Source of the DNA: Paenibacillus albicereus
GTDB lineage: Bacteria > Bacillota > Bacilli > Paenibacillales > Paenibacillaceae
Length of the DNA: 64,000 nucleotides
Assembly (NCBI RefSeq): GCF_012676905.1
Contig: NZ_CP051428.1
Coordinates: 4,957,001-5,021,000, forward strand
Direction: 5' to 3'
The translations under genes were made by a program, and so were the position numbers. The notes under the pieces are model-generated. The model was not told the DNA's origin. It searched no databases and worked only from the letters and a program-made list of their open reading frames with translations. Of the stretch, positions 25,430 to 34,776 are shown one piece after another (the stretch's first letter is position 1; each line of letters begins with the position of its first letter).

Positions 25430-26923
25430 ATGGAACGCAACCATACGATGATGCAGTTTTTTGAATGGCATGTGCAGGCCGACGGGAAGCATTGGCAGCG
25501 CCTCAAGGAGCGTGCCGGCGAGCTGAAGGCGGCCGGCATCGACGCCGTCTGGATTCCCCCTGCGACCAAGGCCTCTTCCCCCGAAGACAACGGCTACAGC
25601 GTCTATGACCTCTATGATCTCGGCGAGTTCGACCAGAAAGGCGCCCAGCGGACGAAATACGGCACCAAGGAAGAGCTGCTGGAAGCGATCGCCGCCTGCA
25701 AGGAGCAGGGCATCGCCGTTTACGCCGATCTGGTCATGAACCACAAGGCCGGCGCGGACGAGAAGGAGAAGTTCAAGGTCATCGAGGTCGACGGCGAAAA
25801 CCGCCAGGAAGAAATCTCCGATCCGCGCCACATCGAGGGCTGGACGAAGTTCACCTTTCCCGGCCGGGGAGACGTGCACTCCGCGTTCAAGTGGAACTTC
25901 ACCCACTTCAACGGTACCGACTTCGACGCCAAGCGCGATGAAACCGGGGTATACCGCATCTTGGGCGAAAACAAGCAGTGGAACGAGAACGTCGACGACC
26001 AGTTCGGCAATTACGACTACCTGATGTTCGCCAACATCGACTACAACAACCCCGAGGTTCGCGAGGAAATGATCCGCTGGGGCAAGTGGCTCGTCCGCGA
26101 GACCGGCGTCGACGGCTTCCGCCTCGATGCGATCAAGCATATCGACCACACGTTCGTCCGCGACTTTTGCCGCTCGGTCAAGGAAGAGGCGGACGGCCCC
26201 TTCTATATCGTGGGCGAGTTCTGGAACAGCATCACGGAGGATTGCTTGGCTTATCTGGACGCGGCCGAGCATGAGCTCGACCTGTTCGACGCTCCGCTTC
26301 ATTACCGCTTCAAGGAAGCCTCCGAGGGCGGAAGGGACTTCGACCTGCGCACGATCTTCGACGGCGCGCTCGTGCGGGAGCGGCCTCAGCACGCGGTCAC
26401 GCTCGTCGACAATCACGACACCCAGCCCGGAGAAGCGCTGGAGTCCTGGGTCGGCGACTGGTTCAAGCAGAGCGCCTACGCCCTCATCCTGCTCCGTCTC
26501 GACGGCTATCCGGTCGTCTTTTACGGCGATTATTACGGCATCGGAGGCGAGGAGCCGATCGAGGACAAAAAGGCGGCGATCGACCCGCTGCTGTGGGCCC
26601 GCTACCACCGCGCCTATGGAGATCAGGACGATTACCTCGACGATCCCCATGTCATCGGCTGGGTGCGCCGCGGCGCGCCGGACATCGAGCGCTCGGGCTG
26701 CGCGGTCGTCGTCTGCAACGCCGACGACTGCGCCAAGCGCATGTTCGTCGGCGAGGAGCGCGCAGGCGAGGTGTGGGTCGATCTGACCAACACCCGCGAG
26801 GAGCGCGTCGTCATCGGCGAGGACGGCTTCGCCGAGTTCCCCGTGAAGGGGGGCAGCGTGTCCGTCTGGGCGCTGCCGGAATTCGATCTGGAGCACCCCC
26901 AACAAGAGCCGGCCGAGGGCTGA
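25430..26923 (+). CDS. Cytoplasmic alpha-amylase (GH13_5)
   Basis: The 497-residue enzyme lacks a signal peptide, so it should act on intracellular glucans or imported maltodextrins. GH13 regions are clear: region I 'VYADLVMNHKAGAD', region II 'VDGFRLDAIKHIDH' with the nucleophile Asp, region III 'YIVGEFWNS' with the acid/base Glu, and region IV 'LVDNHDTQPGE'. 'MMQFFEWHVQADGKHW' at the start and the closing beta-domain match the liquefying amylase group. It cleaves internal alpha-1,4 bonds. The ribosome binding site is weak. The DinB-like gene follows after 26 bases. Confidence 0.9.
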   Translation: MERNHTMMQFFEWHVQADGKHWQRLKERAGELKAAGIDAVWIPPATKASSPEDNGYSVYDLYDLGEFDQKGAQRTKYGTKEELLEAIAACKEQGIAVYADLVMNHKAGADEKEKFKVIEVDGENRQEEISDPRHIEGWTKFTFPGRGDVHSAFKWNFTHFNGTDFDAKRDETGVYRILGENKQWNENVDDQFGNYDYLMFANIDYNNPEVREEMIRWGKWLVRETGVDGFRLDAIKHIDHTFVRDFCRSVKEEADGPFYIVGEFWNSITEDCLAYLDAAEHELDLFDAPLHYRFKEASEGGRDFDLRTIFDGALVRERPQHAVTLVDNHDTQPGEALESWVGDWFKQSAYALILLRLDGYPVVFYGDYYGIGGEEPIEDKKAAIDPLLWARYHRAYGDQDDYLDDPHVIGWVRRGAPDIERSGCAVVVCNADDCAKRMFVGEERAGEVWVDLTNTREERVVIGEDGFAEFPVKGGSVSVWALPEFDLEHPQQEPAEG

Positions 26924-26949
26924 CCCTCGCCGCAGAGAGGAAGAGAGAG

Positions 26950-27459
26950 ATGAGCGAACAGGTGCTGAATCGATTGGAAATGACGAGGTCCGAGCTGCTG
27001 GAGGCAGTGCGCGGCTTGCCGCAGGAGACGCTCGAGGCGCCCCGCCCGGGCGGAGGCTGGTCGGTGCTGGAGAATCTGGAGCATCTGGCCGCGCTCGAAG
27101 GCGCGATCGTCCAAGGCCTGTCGGCCGCGCTGGCCGGCCCGGAGCGCGCCGATCTGCGCCGGGCGCCGCTTGAGCTGGTGAAGGACCGTACCCGCCTTGT
27201 GGAAGCGCCGGCTCATGTGCAGCCCGCCGGGCGCATCCATACGGCCGCAGAAGCGGAGCAGGCGATCGCCGACGTCCGCCGGAGGCTGCTCGAGGCGATC
27301 GCCGCCGATTACGGGACGGAGCGCATGGAGACGCGCGGCTTCGAGCATCCGCTGTTCGGTCCGATGAGCGCGGCGCAGTGGGTCGAGCTCGTGCCGCTGC
27401 ATGAAGCGCGGCATCTGGAACAGATCCGCGACACGCTTCGCCGCCTGAACGATCGCTAG
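26950..27459 (+). CDS. DinB/YfiT-fold protein
   Basis: The 169-residue protein has the four-helix DinB-like pattern: 'GGGWSVLENLEHLAALEG' with the first metal His, and 'WVELVPLHEARHLEQIRDTL' with two more. Members include thiol transferases and predicted metal-dependent hydrolases; the reaction here is unknown. It probably shares the amylase transcript and ends at a strong terminator. Confidence 0.8.
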   Translation: MSEQVLNRLEMTRSELLEAVRGLPQETLEAPRPGGGWSVLENLEHLAALEGAIVQGLSAALAGPERADLRRAPLELVKDRTRLVEAPAHVQPAGRIHTAAEAEQAIADVRRRLLEAIAADYGTERMETRGFEHPLFGPMSAAQWVELVPLHEARHLEQIRDTLRRLNDR

Positions 27460-27472
27460 ATCGGTTAGAATG

Positions 27473-27506
27473 AACACGACATCTTTTCCGATGTCGTGTT
27501 TTTTTG
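27473..27506 (+). terminator. Terminator after the DinB-like gene
   Basis: The stem AACACGACATC/GATGTCGTGTT with a 6-base loop is followed by a T-run. Confidence 0.9.
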
Positions 27507-27739
27507 TCCGTTTCCACTTGTTTACAGACTATTCTCCCCCTGCCGCCAGGAAAATTCCCCCTATTGTTTTACCGGTATTTCCCTTACATTGGGATCAAAG
27601 GGAGGCATATGCTCGGCCCCGCTTCCCTACTCTTCCGCAAAGGAGGCTTGTCCGGCCGCATCGCTGACCGCAATCGATCGCTCAGGCTGAAGATTCACGT
27701 TGGCATCATCAATCCCATTCGAACCAGGAGGCATGAATA

Positions 27740-29101
27740 ATGACGTTACGCTTGACTGAAAGCCGCTCGCTTGTCCTGAAGGTGCTCGCCGCCTTCGCCC
27801 TGATGGCGCTGGCCATCGTCTGTACGAAGGTATTTGCTGGAAGCGCTTCCGCGCATGGCTACATCGACTCGCCCGCCAGCCGCGCCAAGCTCTGTTCCAC
27901 CGGAGTGAACACGAACTGCGGCAATATTGTGTACGAGCCGCAAAGCCTCGAGGCCAAAGGCAACTTCCCGGCCGGCGGTCCGGCTGACGGCCAGATCGCC
28001 GGCGCCGGCGATGCGTTTCCGCAGTTGAACGCTCAAACGTCGACCCGCTGGTCCAAAGTAAACATCAACAGCGGTACCAACACGTTCACTTGGAAGATTA
28101 CGGCCCGCCATGCCACTGCCGAGTGGAAATACTACATCACCAAAAAGGGCTGGGATCCGAACAAGGCGATCGCCCGCGCTGATCTGGAGCAATTCTGCTA
28201 CGTCAAGGATACGGGCGCTCAGCCTCCGGCGACCGTCACGCATACGTGCAACGTGCCGTCCGACCGCACGGGCTACTACGTCATCCTCGGCGTCTGGGAA
28301 GTCGCCGATACGGGCAACGCGTTCTACAGCGTCGTGGACGTCAACATCGGCGGCGGAACCAACCCTCCTGCCGACACGACCGCTCCTACCGTTCCGACGA
28401 ACCTGGCTTCCAGCACGATCACGCCGAACAGCGTCGCTCTGTCCTGGACCTCCTCCTCCGATAATGTCGCCGTTACCGGCTACAAGGTCTTCCGCGGCTC
28501 CACGCTGCTCGCGACCGTATCCGGCACGAGCTACACGGCAACCGGCCTGACGGCCGGCACGAGCTATACGTTCACGGTGCAAGCCATCGATGCGGCCGGC
28601 AACACGAGCGCGGCCAGCAACGCCTTGACGGTGTCCACGCCAACCGGCTCCACGCCGGACACGACGGCACCTACCGTGCCGGGCGGCATCCACGTCCACG
28701 CCACGACGTCGAATAGCATCTCCATCATGTGGACGGCTTCCACCGACAATGTCGGCGTGACGGCTTACCGCGTCTACAACGGCTCCACGCTCGTCGCGAC
28801 GCTGTCCGGCTCCGTAACCGACTACACGATTGCGGGACTGAGCACCGATACGAGCTACACGTTCACGGTCCGCGCCGTCGATGCGGCCGGCAACGTCAGC
28901 GCCGCCGCTACGGTCACGGGCAAGACGGCCGTCGGCACGACCAATCCGAATCCGGGCGCTCAAGCCTGGGCTCCGGGAATCGCCTACAAAGTCGGCGACC
29001 TGGTTACCTACGGCGGAAAGACGTACTCCTGCCGCCAGCCGCACACGTCGCTCGCCGGCTGGGAGCCAGCCACGACTCCGGCTCTGTGGCTTTTGCAGTG
29101 A
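27740..29101 (+). CDS. Secreted AA10 lytic polysaccharide monooxygenase with two FnIII domains and a CBM5/12
   Basis: The 453-residue exported enzyme has a signal peptide of 38 residues, ending SASA. The mature chain starts with His39 ('HGYIDSPASRAKLC'), the first ligand of the copper histidine brace; the second is His124 in 'ITARHATAEW'. The AA10 domain spans about 39-212. Two fibronectin III domains follow, separated by 'DTTAPTVP' linkers. A C-terminal chitin-binding domain ('AWAPGIAYKVGDLVTYGGKT', 'CRQPHTSLAGWEP') completes it. This layout is typical of chitin-active LPMOs that oxidatively cleave crystalline chitin. AGGAGG lies 8 bases before the ATG. It is monocistronic. Confidence 0.93.
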   Translation: MTLRLTESRSLVLKVLAAFALMALAIVCTKVFAGSASAHGYIDSPASRAKLCSTGVNTNCGNIVYEPQSLEAKGNFPAGGPADGQIAGAGDAFPQLNAQTSTRWSKVNINSGTNTFTWKITARHATAEWKYYITKKGWDPNKAIARADLEQFCYVKDTGAQPPATVTHTCNVPSDRTGYYVILGVWEVADTGNAFYSVVDVNIGGGTNPPADTTAPTVPTNLASSTITPNSVALSWTSSSDNVAVTGYKVFRGSTLLATVSGTSYTATGLTAGTSYTFTVQAIDAAGNTSAASNALTVSTPTGSTPDTTAPTVPGGIHVHATTSNSISIMWTASTDNVGVTAYRVYNGSTLVATLSGSVTDYTIAGLSTDTSYTFTVRAVDAAGNVSAAATVTGKTAVGTTNPNPGAQAWAPGIAYKVGDLVTYGGKTYSCRQPHTSLAGWEPATTPALWLLQ

Positions 29102-29164
29102 CGAAGCTCGGCTGATGCCGGCTAAGGGCGGCGGAGGGCTTGGCCCGTCCGTCCGCTCCTCCCG

Positions 29165-29194
29165 ATCCCCGTCCGATTCCGGACGGGGATTTTC
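29165..29194 (+). terminator. Terminator of the LPMO gene
   Basis: ATCCCCGTCCG pairs with CGGACGGGGAT, followed by TTTT. Confidence 0.85.
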
Positions 29195-29421
29195 CTGCTT
29201 CGGCACCGGCCGCCCCCTTCTCCCGACCGGAATTTGGAAGGCTCCGGTACGCCCGCTTGCTGCCTATAGCCGGCGATGATAGCCAGCTCCCGCAGATCGC
29301 TATAGCCGGTTCCGCCAAAACCGCTACAGCTGACGATTCCGGCATGGTACACTAGGAGAAAAGCTGCGGGGCGCGGCAGCGCGTCAGCGCGGGATACGGA
29401 CCATCACCCGAGGAGGCCCCT
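29195..29421. other. Upstream region of the MTHFR-like gene
   Basis: CTATAGCCGG occurs twice about 39 bp apart (near 29263 and 29301), and TACACT at 29348 could be a -10 box. A GAGGAGG site is present before the ATG at 29422. No other gene is seen. Confidence 0.4.
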
Positions 29422-30390
29422 ATGAGCTCGACCCTGAGAGAAAAGCTGCTCCGCAAGGAAAGCGGCATATTGACTTACGGCATGACGCCGCCCAAAAGCA
29501 GCCATCCGCCGGAAAAGATCCGGGAGATCGCAGACAAGCAGATCGAGCGCCTGAAGGGAAGCGGCATCGACGGCCTCGTGCTGTACGACGTGCAGGACGA
29601 GGCCGAGCGGACGGACGAGAGCCGGCCGTTTCCTTTCCTCCAGGCGCTCGATCCGACCGAATACTACGAGGGCTACCTGAAGCAGGAGCTCGGCGTGCCG
29701 GCCATCATCTACCACTGCGTCGCCTGCGAAGGGCCCGACAAGCTCGCCAGCTGGATTCTCCGCGATCGCGACGAGCAGCGCTATTCCGTCTTCGTCGGCG
29801 CGTCCTCCAGCCGCCAGCAGGTGCAGATCCGGCTGCCCGAGGCGTACCGCATGTGCGGCATCCTCAACGAGCGGCTGCTGCCCGGGGGCGTCGTGATCCC
29901 GGAGCGCCACCGGAGCAAGGGGGACGAGCACGAGCGGGCGCGCGCGAAGCAGGAAGCCGGCTGCGGCTTTTTCGTCTCGCAAGCGACCTTCGACGTGGAG
30001 GCATCCAAGAGCTTCCTGTCGGACTATTACTACTCCAGCCGCGAGAGCGGCACGGAGATGGCGCCGATCCTGTTCAACCTCGCCCCGTGCGGCTCCGCCA
30101 AGACGCTGGAATTCATGAAGTGGCTCGGCATCAGCATTCCGAAGTGGCTGGAGAACGAGCTGATCCATTCCGTCGACATCCTGGACAAGTCGGTGCAGCT
30201 GTCCCGCCAGGTGTTCCGGGAGCTGTACCGCTTCGGCCTCGAGAAAGGCATCCCGATCGGCTGCAGCGTGGAGAGCGTCTCCACCCGCAAGGTCGAGATC
30301 GAGGCGTCCATCCAGCTGCTTCGCGACATTCGCGAGGACATGGCGCAGATCGGCGCGGAGCTCGCTCCGGCCGTCGTCCCTGCCCCTTGA
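29422..30390 (+). CDS. Methylenetetrahydrofolate reductase-like protein
   Basis: The 322-residue protein resembles the MTHFR-like TIM-barrel group of Gram-positive bacteria, with 'LTYGMTPPKSSHPPEKIREI', 'GIDGLVLYDVQDEAERTDES', 'RPFPFLQALDPTEYYEGYL' and 'GFFVSQATFDVEASKSFLSD'. True MTHFR reduces methylene-THF with FAD. Members of this shorter branch have not all been shown to do so, so a folate or flavin C1 role is likely but not proven. It is flanked by its own terminator and is not next to metE, metH or other methionine genes. Confidence 0.72.
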   Translation: MSSTLREKLLRKESGILTYGMTPPKSSHPPEKIREIADKQIERLKGSGIDGLVLYDVQDEAERTDESRPFPFLQALDPTEYYEGYLKQELGVPAIIYHCVACEGPDKLASWILRDRDEQRYSVFVGASSSRQQVQIRLPEAYRMCGILNERLLPGGVVIPERHRSKGDEHERARAKQEAGCGFFVSQATFDVEASKSFLSDYYYSSRESGTEMAPILFNLAPCGSAKTLEFMKWLGISIPKWLENELIHSVDILDKSVQLSRQVFRELYRFGLEKGIPIGCSVESVSTRKVEIEASIQLLRDIREDMAQIGAELAPAVVPAP

Positions 30391-30405
30391 TCGTGTTCCA
30401 CACCT

Positions 30406-30435
30406 CAAGCGCGCCTTCCGGCGCGCTTTTTCTTT
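30406..30435 (+). terminator. Terminator after the MTHFR-like gene
   Basis: AAGCGCGCC/GGCGCGCTT with a TTCC loop, then TTTTCTTT. Confidence 0.88.
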
Positions 30436-30588
30436 ATGCTTCTGATTCAGCAAGGTCGCGGACCGCTCGGCGCAGGCAGCGGCCGGGCAGGCGGGGATGC
30501 AAGCCTGCTCGGCTCCTTGCTTGCCGCAGCTCCTATCCGCCTCGTCCGCCTCGCTGCCCGGCAGCGAGCAGCGGGAGGCAAGGCTCGG

Positions 30589-31701
30589 CTAGCCCTCCGC
30601 CTCCTGGCTGCTTCCTTCCGCCGGCTCCATCGTGAGCTCGAATCCGAGCTCGCCCTGGGGCTCTCCATTGACCAATAAAGTAATGCTGTGCAATCCCGGG
30701 TAATACTTTCGCGTCGTGATCGGCTTGATCGCATGGGAGCGGACGACCGGCGTCGAGCCGCTCGGGTAGGCCCGCTCGGACAGCTTGAATCGCTTGCCCG
30801 CCAGCCGTCCGCTCGCCTTGACGAACCCGATCTCGTACTCCAGCCGCAGCGGCACCGGCTCGCCGGAGTTGTGGATCTCGAACGCGAACTCCAGCCGTCC
30901 GCCGAACGGCACGACGGGCGTAAGCACTTGCAAGTTCCGTGCGGATGCCTCCGTCGCCGGCGCGAAGCCGAACAAGCGCAGCGCCTGCGGCTCCCCCTGC
31001 TTGAGCAGCGTGCGGCTCGCATGGCGCAGCGTCCAATCGGAGCGCGCGTCACGGCCGAGATGCCGCTCCGCCAGCTCCAGCACCCGCTCGGGATGATCCT
31101 TGGCGATGTCGTTGAGGTGGTTGGCGACGCTGCGACGCACGTACTCGCTCTCGTCGGCCAGCATCGGCTCCAGCAAGGCGAGCGTCGGCTGCGGATCGCG
31201 GACGAACATCGGCAGCCGCTGCCCCCACGGCAGGCGCGGACGGGAGCCCTCGGTGGCCAGGCGGCGCACATGCTCGTCCGAGTCGCGCGACCAGCGGCCC
31301 AAGCGTTCCATCGCCCAGGCCGGATCGGCGAGCAGGAACGCCCGGACGGCGAACTCCGAGGTGGAAGCGCGGGTCAGACGCGCCAGCGCGTCCATCGCCG
31401 CTTCCCGGTCTTCCAGGCCGAACCGCTCGACGAAGTCGGGAAAGAAGATGTACTCCAGTCCGCTGAAGCGCTCCGCCGCCTGGCAGACGAGCTCGGCCGC
31501 CTCCGGAAAGGACGGCGGCAGGAAGCGCCCGAGCGCCTCTGCGGCGAGTCGCGTCCGTTCCTTGAACGAAGCTCCTTGCCACGGCTCCTCCATAGCCGAT
31601 GCCGCGAACCGCTCCGGATCGAACGGCGGATGCAGCTCCTTCAGCGCCTCTCCGACTTCCAGCAGCATGCGTTCGTGGTACAGGTCTCTTAGGGGCAGCA
31701 T
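30589..31701 (-). CDS. AlkC-type DNA alkylation repair protein
   Basis: The 370-residue protein is built of HEAT-like helical repeats ('SEYVRRSVANHLNDIAKDHP', 'ARSDWTLRHASRTLLKQGEP') followed by an immunoglobulin-like beta domain ('PFGGRLEFAFEIHNSG' to 'HSITLLVNGEPQGELGFELT'). This combination marks AlkC, a glycosylase that excises N3-alkylated adenine without base flipping; the Ig-like domain is specific to AlkC rather than AlkD. AAGGAGG stands before the ATG. The gene lies 3 bases after the stop of the uracil-glycosylase-like gene, so the two form a repair operon. Confidence 0.82.
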   Translation of the reverse strand: MLPLRDLYHERMLLEVGEALKELHPPFDPERFAASAMEEPWQGASFKERTRLAAEALGRFLPPSFPEAAELVCQAAERFSGLEYIFFPDFVERFGLEDREAAMDALARLTRASTSEFAVRAFLLADPAWAMERLGRWSRDSDEHVRRLATEGSRPRLPWGQRLPMFVRDPQPTLALLEPMLADESEYVRRSVANHLNDIAKDHPERVLELAERHLGRDARSDWTLRHASRTLLKQGEPQALRLFGFAPATEASARNLQVLTPVVPFGGRLEFAFEIHNSGEPVPLRLEYEIGFVKASGRLAGKRFKLSERAYPSGSTPVVRSHAIKPITTRKYYPGLHSITLLVNGEPQGELGFELTMEPAEGSSQEAEG

Positions 31702-31704
31702 GAA

Positions 31705-32730
31705 TCATTCCTCCTTGATGGTTTTAGGCGGAACCACAGCCCTCTCCTGTTCGAAGAAGCGGTCCAGCCTGTCCTTGATCTCCGGAAAAGCCCGCTCGAA
31801 CTGGACGAACCGGTGTCCGTTCGCGCCCGACGGATGCGGGAAGCCGCGCAGCAGCCGCTCCTCCGGCAGCAGGCCGCGGCGGACCAGCTCGGAGGCGGCT
31901 TCCTCTGCCGCCTTGCCGAGCGGCAGCAGCAGCGCCGGCTGCCTCAGCCGCACGAGCTCATCCTCCATATGGCGCATCGCCGTCTCCCATAGGAGCGGGC
32001 TGCGCCGGAGCGGCGGCTGATGGCCGCTGTAGTTCTCCCCGTCCCGGAACGCCGGGCACGGCAGCACCGAGGTCGTGTGGACGAGCGGATGGTCAAGCAG
32101 GCTTCGGTCCGCCTCGTCCGGTCGCGGCGGAGCCGCGGATGCGGGATGGCGGTCGAGCTGCGGCCGATCCGAACCTGCGGACGCTGCCGATTGTGGCGTC
32201 GAGGCCGCGCGGGCGGGCGATGGGCCGGGCGGCGGGTTTGCCGCCGAGCCATGGGGAGGCGCGTCCGATCGGACGAATGCCGCATCGAGCGCTTCGGGCA
32301 AGCCGAGCCGCTCCAGCATGTCGAGCAGTCCGGCCCGCATCGGCCCCGCGAAGCGCGCTGCCCGACGGGCTTGCCGGCAGGCTTCGGCGGGCGAGGCTCC
32401 GGCGGCCAGGCAGGCGCGCATGGTGCGGAGCGACAGCTCCATCTGCCGCCAGCCCGGCGTCAGGCCCGCCAAGACGAGCCTCGCCTCGGGCGCGGCCAGC
32501 TCGTTGTGCGGAGCGTAGTAGATGGCCAGCGGTCCTTCGCGGCTCAGCAGCAGCGGCTCCGCGAGCAGCTCCTCGCGGCTGTAGCGGTCCTTTGCGGGCA
32601 GAGCGGCCATGTAAGCGGCCGCCGCCGCGAAGCGCTCCGGCCAGCGCAGCTCGTCCATGCGGTCCCGTGCGAGCCGCGATGCCGCTTCTGATTTCCTATT
32701 CCACGCTGCCGCGCGCTCCTCCTCTTTCAT
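31705..32730 (-). CDS. Uracil-DNA glycosylase superfamily-like protein
   Basis: The 341-residue protein has two short motifs reminiscent of uracil-DNA glycosylases: 'LVLAGLTPGWRQMELSLR' (compare the G-x-x-PG water-activating loop) and 'GFPHPSGANGHR' (compare HPS-x-x-N, the DNA-intercalation loop). They flank 'TTSVLPCPAFRDGENYSG' and 'LLLPLGKAAEEAASEL'. A Pro/Ala/Ser-rich insert of about 60 residues (roughly 165-225) separates the halves. No iron-sulfur cysteine set is evident. It is probably a nucleic-acid base hydrolase, but the family assignment is tentative. The start at 32730 has GGGAGG 7 bases upstream. Confidence 0.55.
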   Translation of the reverse strand: MKEEERAAAWNRKSEAASRLARDRMDELRWPERFAAAAAYMAALPAKDRYSREELLAEPLLLSREGPLAIYYAPHNELAAPEARLVLAGLTPGWRQMELSLRTMRACLAAGASPAEACRQARRAARFAGPMRAGLLDMLERLGLPEALDAAFVRSDAPPHGSAANPPPGPSPARAASTPQSAASAGSDRPQLDRHPASAAPPRPDEADRSLLDHPLVHTTSVLPCPAFRDGENYSGHQPPLRRSPLLWETAMRHMEDELVRLRQPALLLPLGKAAEEAASELVRRGLLPEERLLRGFPHPSGANGHRFVQFERAFPEIKDRLDRFFEQERAVVPPKTIKEE

Positions 32731-32770
32731 CGCCGATCCTCCCTCTGGCTCACTGGATTCCCATTCGATC

Positions 32771-32805
32771 AGTATACCCCTCATCGCTGACAACAGCCTG
32801 TCAGC
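32771..32805 (-). promoter_or_regulatory. Promoter region with palindrome before the repair operon
   Basis: TATACT on the minus strand (32771-32776) is a -10 box. GCTGACA-N6-TGTCAGC (32786-32805) is a perfect 7-bp dyad over the -35 region, well placed for a repressor. It is not a LexA (CGAAC-N4-GTTCG) box. Confidence 0.55.
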
Positions 32806-32834
32806 AAGTTGACGGCGATTGCGGCGCAGAGACC

Positions 32835-32892
32835 AAAAAAAGGGCTGTCCCGGCGCTGCCATCCGGAGGATGACAGCGGGGACAGCCCTTTT
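32835..32892. terminator. Bidirectional-looking terminator
   Basis: AAGGGCTGTCCC pairs with GGGGACAGCCCTT around an inner GCTGCCATCC/GGATGACAGC stem, with T-tracts on both strands. It lies 180 bases after the HD-GYP gene's stop codon and near the repair-operon promoter. Confidence 0.8.
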
Positions 32893-33072
32893 CACGGCTG
32901 CGGCTATGCCGCGCCGGCCGGCGAAGCGGCAGCGGAACATCCGCTCCGCCGCTTCCGCAGCGGAGGCTCCGCCTCCTGCTCCGTGATCCGCCGCAGCGGA
33001 CGGCATCGCCCGCCGCTCGCCCAAGCGTCGCCTGCGGAGGCTCGACTCCTCTGCAAGCAGCGGAGTGCCACG

Positions 33073-34656
33073 CTACGAGCTCTTGCTGCGCTCGCTTTCC
33101 GCCGCCTGCGGAGGCTCGGCCTCGGCCTTCGCTCCGTCGGGTCGGCGCGGCAGCAGCGTCACCTGGCCCGGCTGCTCCATGCCGCCCATCGCGTTGATGA
33201 ACGTCCGCGCGAACCTCGGGTCCCACTGGGTGCCGCGGCCGTCCTCCAGAATCGCCAGCGCCTGCGCGGTCGGCATGCCCTTGCGGTACGGCCGGTCGGA
33301 CGTCATCGCGTCGTAGGCGTCGGCCACGGCGATGATCCGGCCCATGAGCGGAATCTCTTCGCCGCGCAGGCCGTCGGGGTAGCCTTTGCCGTCATAGCGC
33401 TCGTGATGCGAGCGCACCCCCGGCAGGAAGGCCGCCATCGCCTCCTGCGGCTCCACCTGGCGCAGGATGTTCTCGCCCATCACCGTATGCACCTTGATCT
33501 GGGCGAACTCCTCCTCGGTCAGCTTGCCGTCCTTGAGCAGCACGCTGTCGCGGACGCCGATCTTGCCGATGTCGTGCAGCAGCGCCGTCTTGTGCAGCAC
33601 GTCCAGCTGGTCGCCGTACATGCCCTCCGCCCGGCCGATCATGAGCGCGTAGGCCGCCACCCGCTGGGAGTGGCCGGCCGTGTACGGATCGCGGGCGTCG
33701 AGCGCCGCGGCGAGCGTCGAGAAGTAGCTCTGGAGCAGCTGCTCGTTCATGCGCTCCCGCTCGCCGAGCCCCTGCACCATATGGTTGAACCCGTCGACGA
33801 GCCGCGAGAACTCGTCCGAGTACAGGTCCGGCACGCGCACGGACAGGTTGCCCTTGCGCACGAGCCGCATCATCGTGTAGAGCTCCTCGATCGGCTGGCG
33901 CACGTTCTTGCCGAGCAGCCAGGCTGCGAAGGAAGCGAATCCGAGGGTGACGAGCAGCATAAGCGCGCTCCAGGCCCAGTAGCTGAGGCTCGACTCGCCG
34001 CGTACGGACAGGCGGACTTGGGTGGATAGGATGAAGATCATGACCGGAAGCGCCCCGATGACGAAAATGCTCGCCTGGAACTTCACCGGAATCGGCACGA
34101 TCACCTTGCCCCGCAGGCTTATCTCCTCGCTGCCTGCCTTCGAGAAGCTCTGGATGTCGAGCAGCAGCGGCCGGATCGCCTGGGCGGTGAGGAAATACTC
34201 CACCATCGCGTGCAGCGACGCGATAAGCGCGGACGCGAGCGCCGCGATGAGAAGATACCCGCCGGGCACGTCGAGCCAGCCGAGCGGCCGGCAAGCCAGC
34301 GTCAGCAGCAGGGCCGGCAGCGTGAATCCGAACAGATGCGGGCCGAGGATGCGGCGCACCGCCAGCAGCGGCAGACGATGGACGCGGAAATAGGCTTGGC
34401 GGGCCGTCGCCGCGTCCGGCTCGGCCATCCGGTACAGCTCGCGCACTGGAGCTACATGCCGCCGGAAAGCCGTTCCTTCGCAAATCAGCATGCAGACGAC
34501 GGACAGCAGCAGAATGATCGCGACGATCGCCGGCTGGCCCGGCTCCAGCCGTAGGCTAAGGGCGATGATCGCCCCGCCGACGCCGACGACGGCGAGCGAC
34601 GAGCCGATCAGATAGTTCAGAATCAGCCGGTATAGGAATTTTTTATAAATAGGCAT
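33073..34656 (-). CDS. Membrane HD-GYP domain protein (cyclic-di-GMP phosphodiesterase)
   Basis: The 527-residue protein has about six membrane segments in residues 1-265. A HAMP linker follows ('LGKNVRQPIEELYTMMRLVR', 'DEFSRLVDGFNHMVQGL'), then an HD-GYP domain: 'DPYTAGHSQRVAAYAL', 'LLHDIGKIGVRD', 'LPGVRSHHERYDGKGYPDGL' and 'IAVADAYDAMTSDRPYR'. The HD and GYP residues are intact, predicting hydrolysis of cyclic-di-GMP. With the cyclase at 17572 it is one of two turnover proteins in the window. The C-terminal 30 residues are acidic and disordered. Confidence 0.88.
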   Translation of the reverse strand: MPIYKKFLYRLILNYLIGSSLAVVGVGGAIIALSLRLEPGQPAIVAIILLLSVVCMLICEGTAFRRHVAPVRELYRMAEPDAATARQAYFRVHRLPLLAVRRILGPHLFGFTLPALLLTLACRPLGWLDVPGGYLLIAALASALIASLHAMVEYFLTAQAIRPLLLDIQSFSKAGSEEISLRGKVIVPIPVKFQASIFVIGALPVMIFILSTQVRLSVRGESSLSYWAWSALMLLVTLGFASFAAWLLGKNVRQPIEELYTMMRLVRKGNLSVRVPDLYSDEFSRLVDGFNHMVQGLGERERMNEQLLQSYFSTLAAALDARDPYTAGHSQRVAAYALMIGRAEGMYGDQLDVLHKTALLHDIGKIGVRDSVLLKDGKLTEEEFAQIKVHTVMGENILRQVEPQEAMAAFLPGVRSHHERYDGKGYPDGLRGEEIPLMGRIIAVADAYDAMTSDRPYRKGMPTAQALAILEDGRGTQWDPRFARTFINAMGGMEQPGQVTLLPRRPDGAKAEAEPPQAAESERSKSS

Positions 34657-34776
34657 AGGACCTCGGTTTCGAGTCTTTTCCTACCTATATCGCCCGCTCT
34701 ACCGGTTTTTGTTAGATTATGTCGAATAAAATCCCTTTTTGTCATGAATATTCCTGTTTTTTGCTGCATTCGTTCA

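Noticed and set aside
32786-32805. LexA/SOS box before the repair operon
   Set aside because: The palindrome GCTGACA-N6-TGTCAGC does not match the Gram-positive consensus CGAAC-N4-GTTCG.
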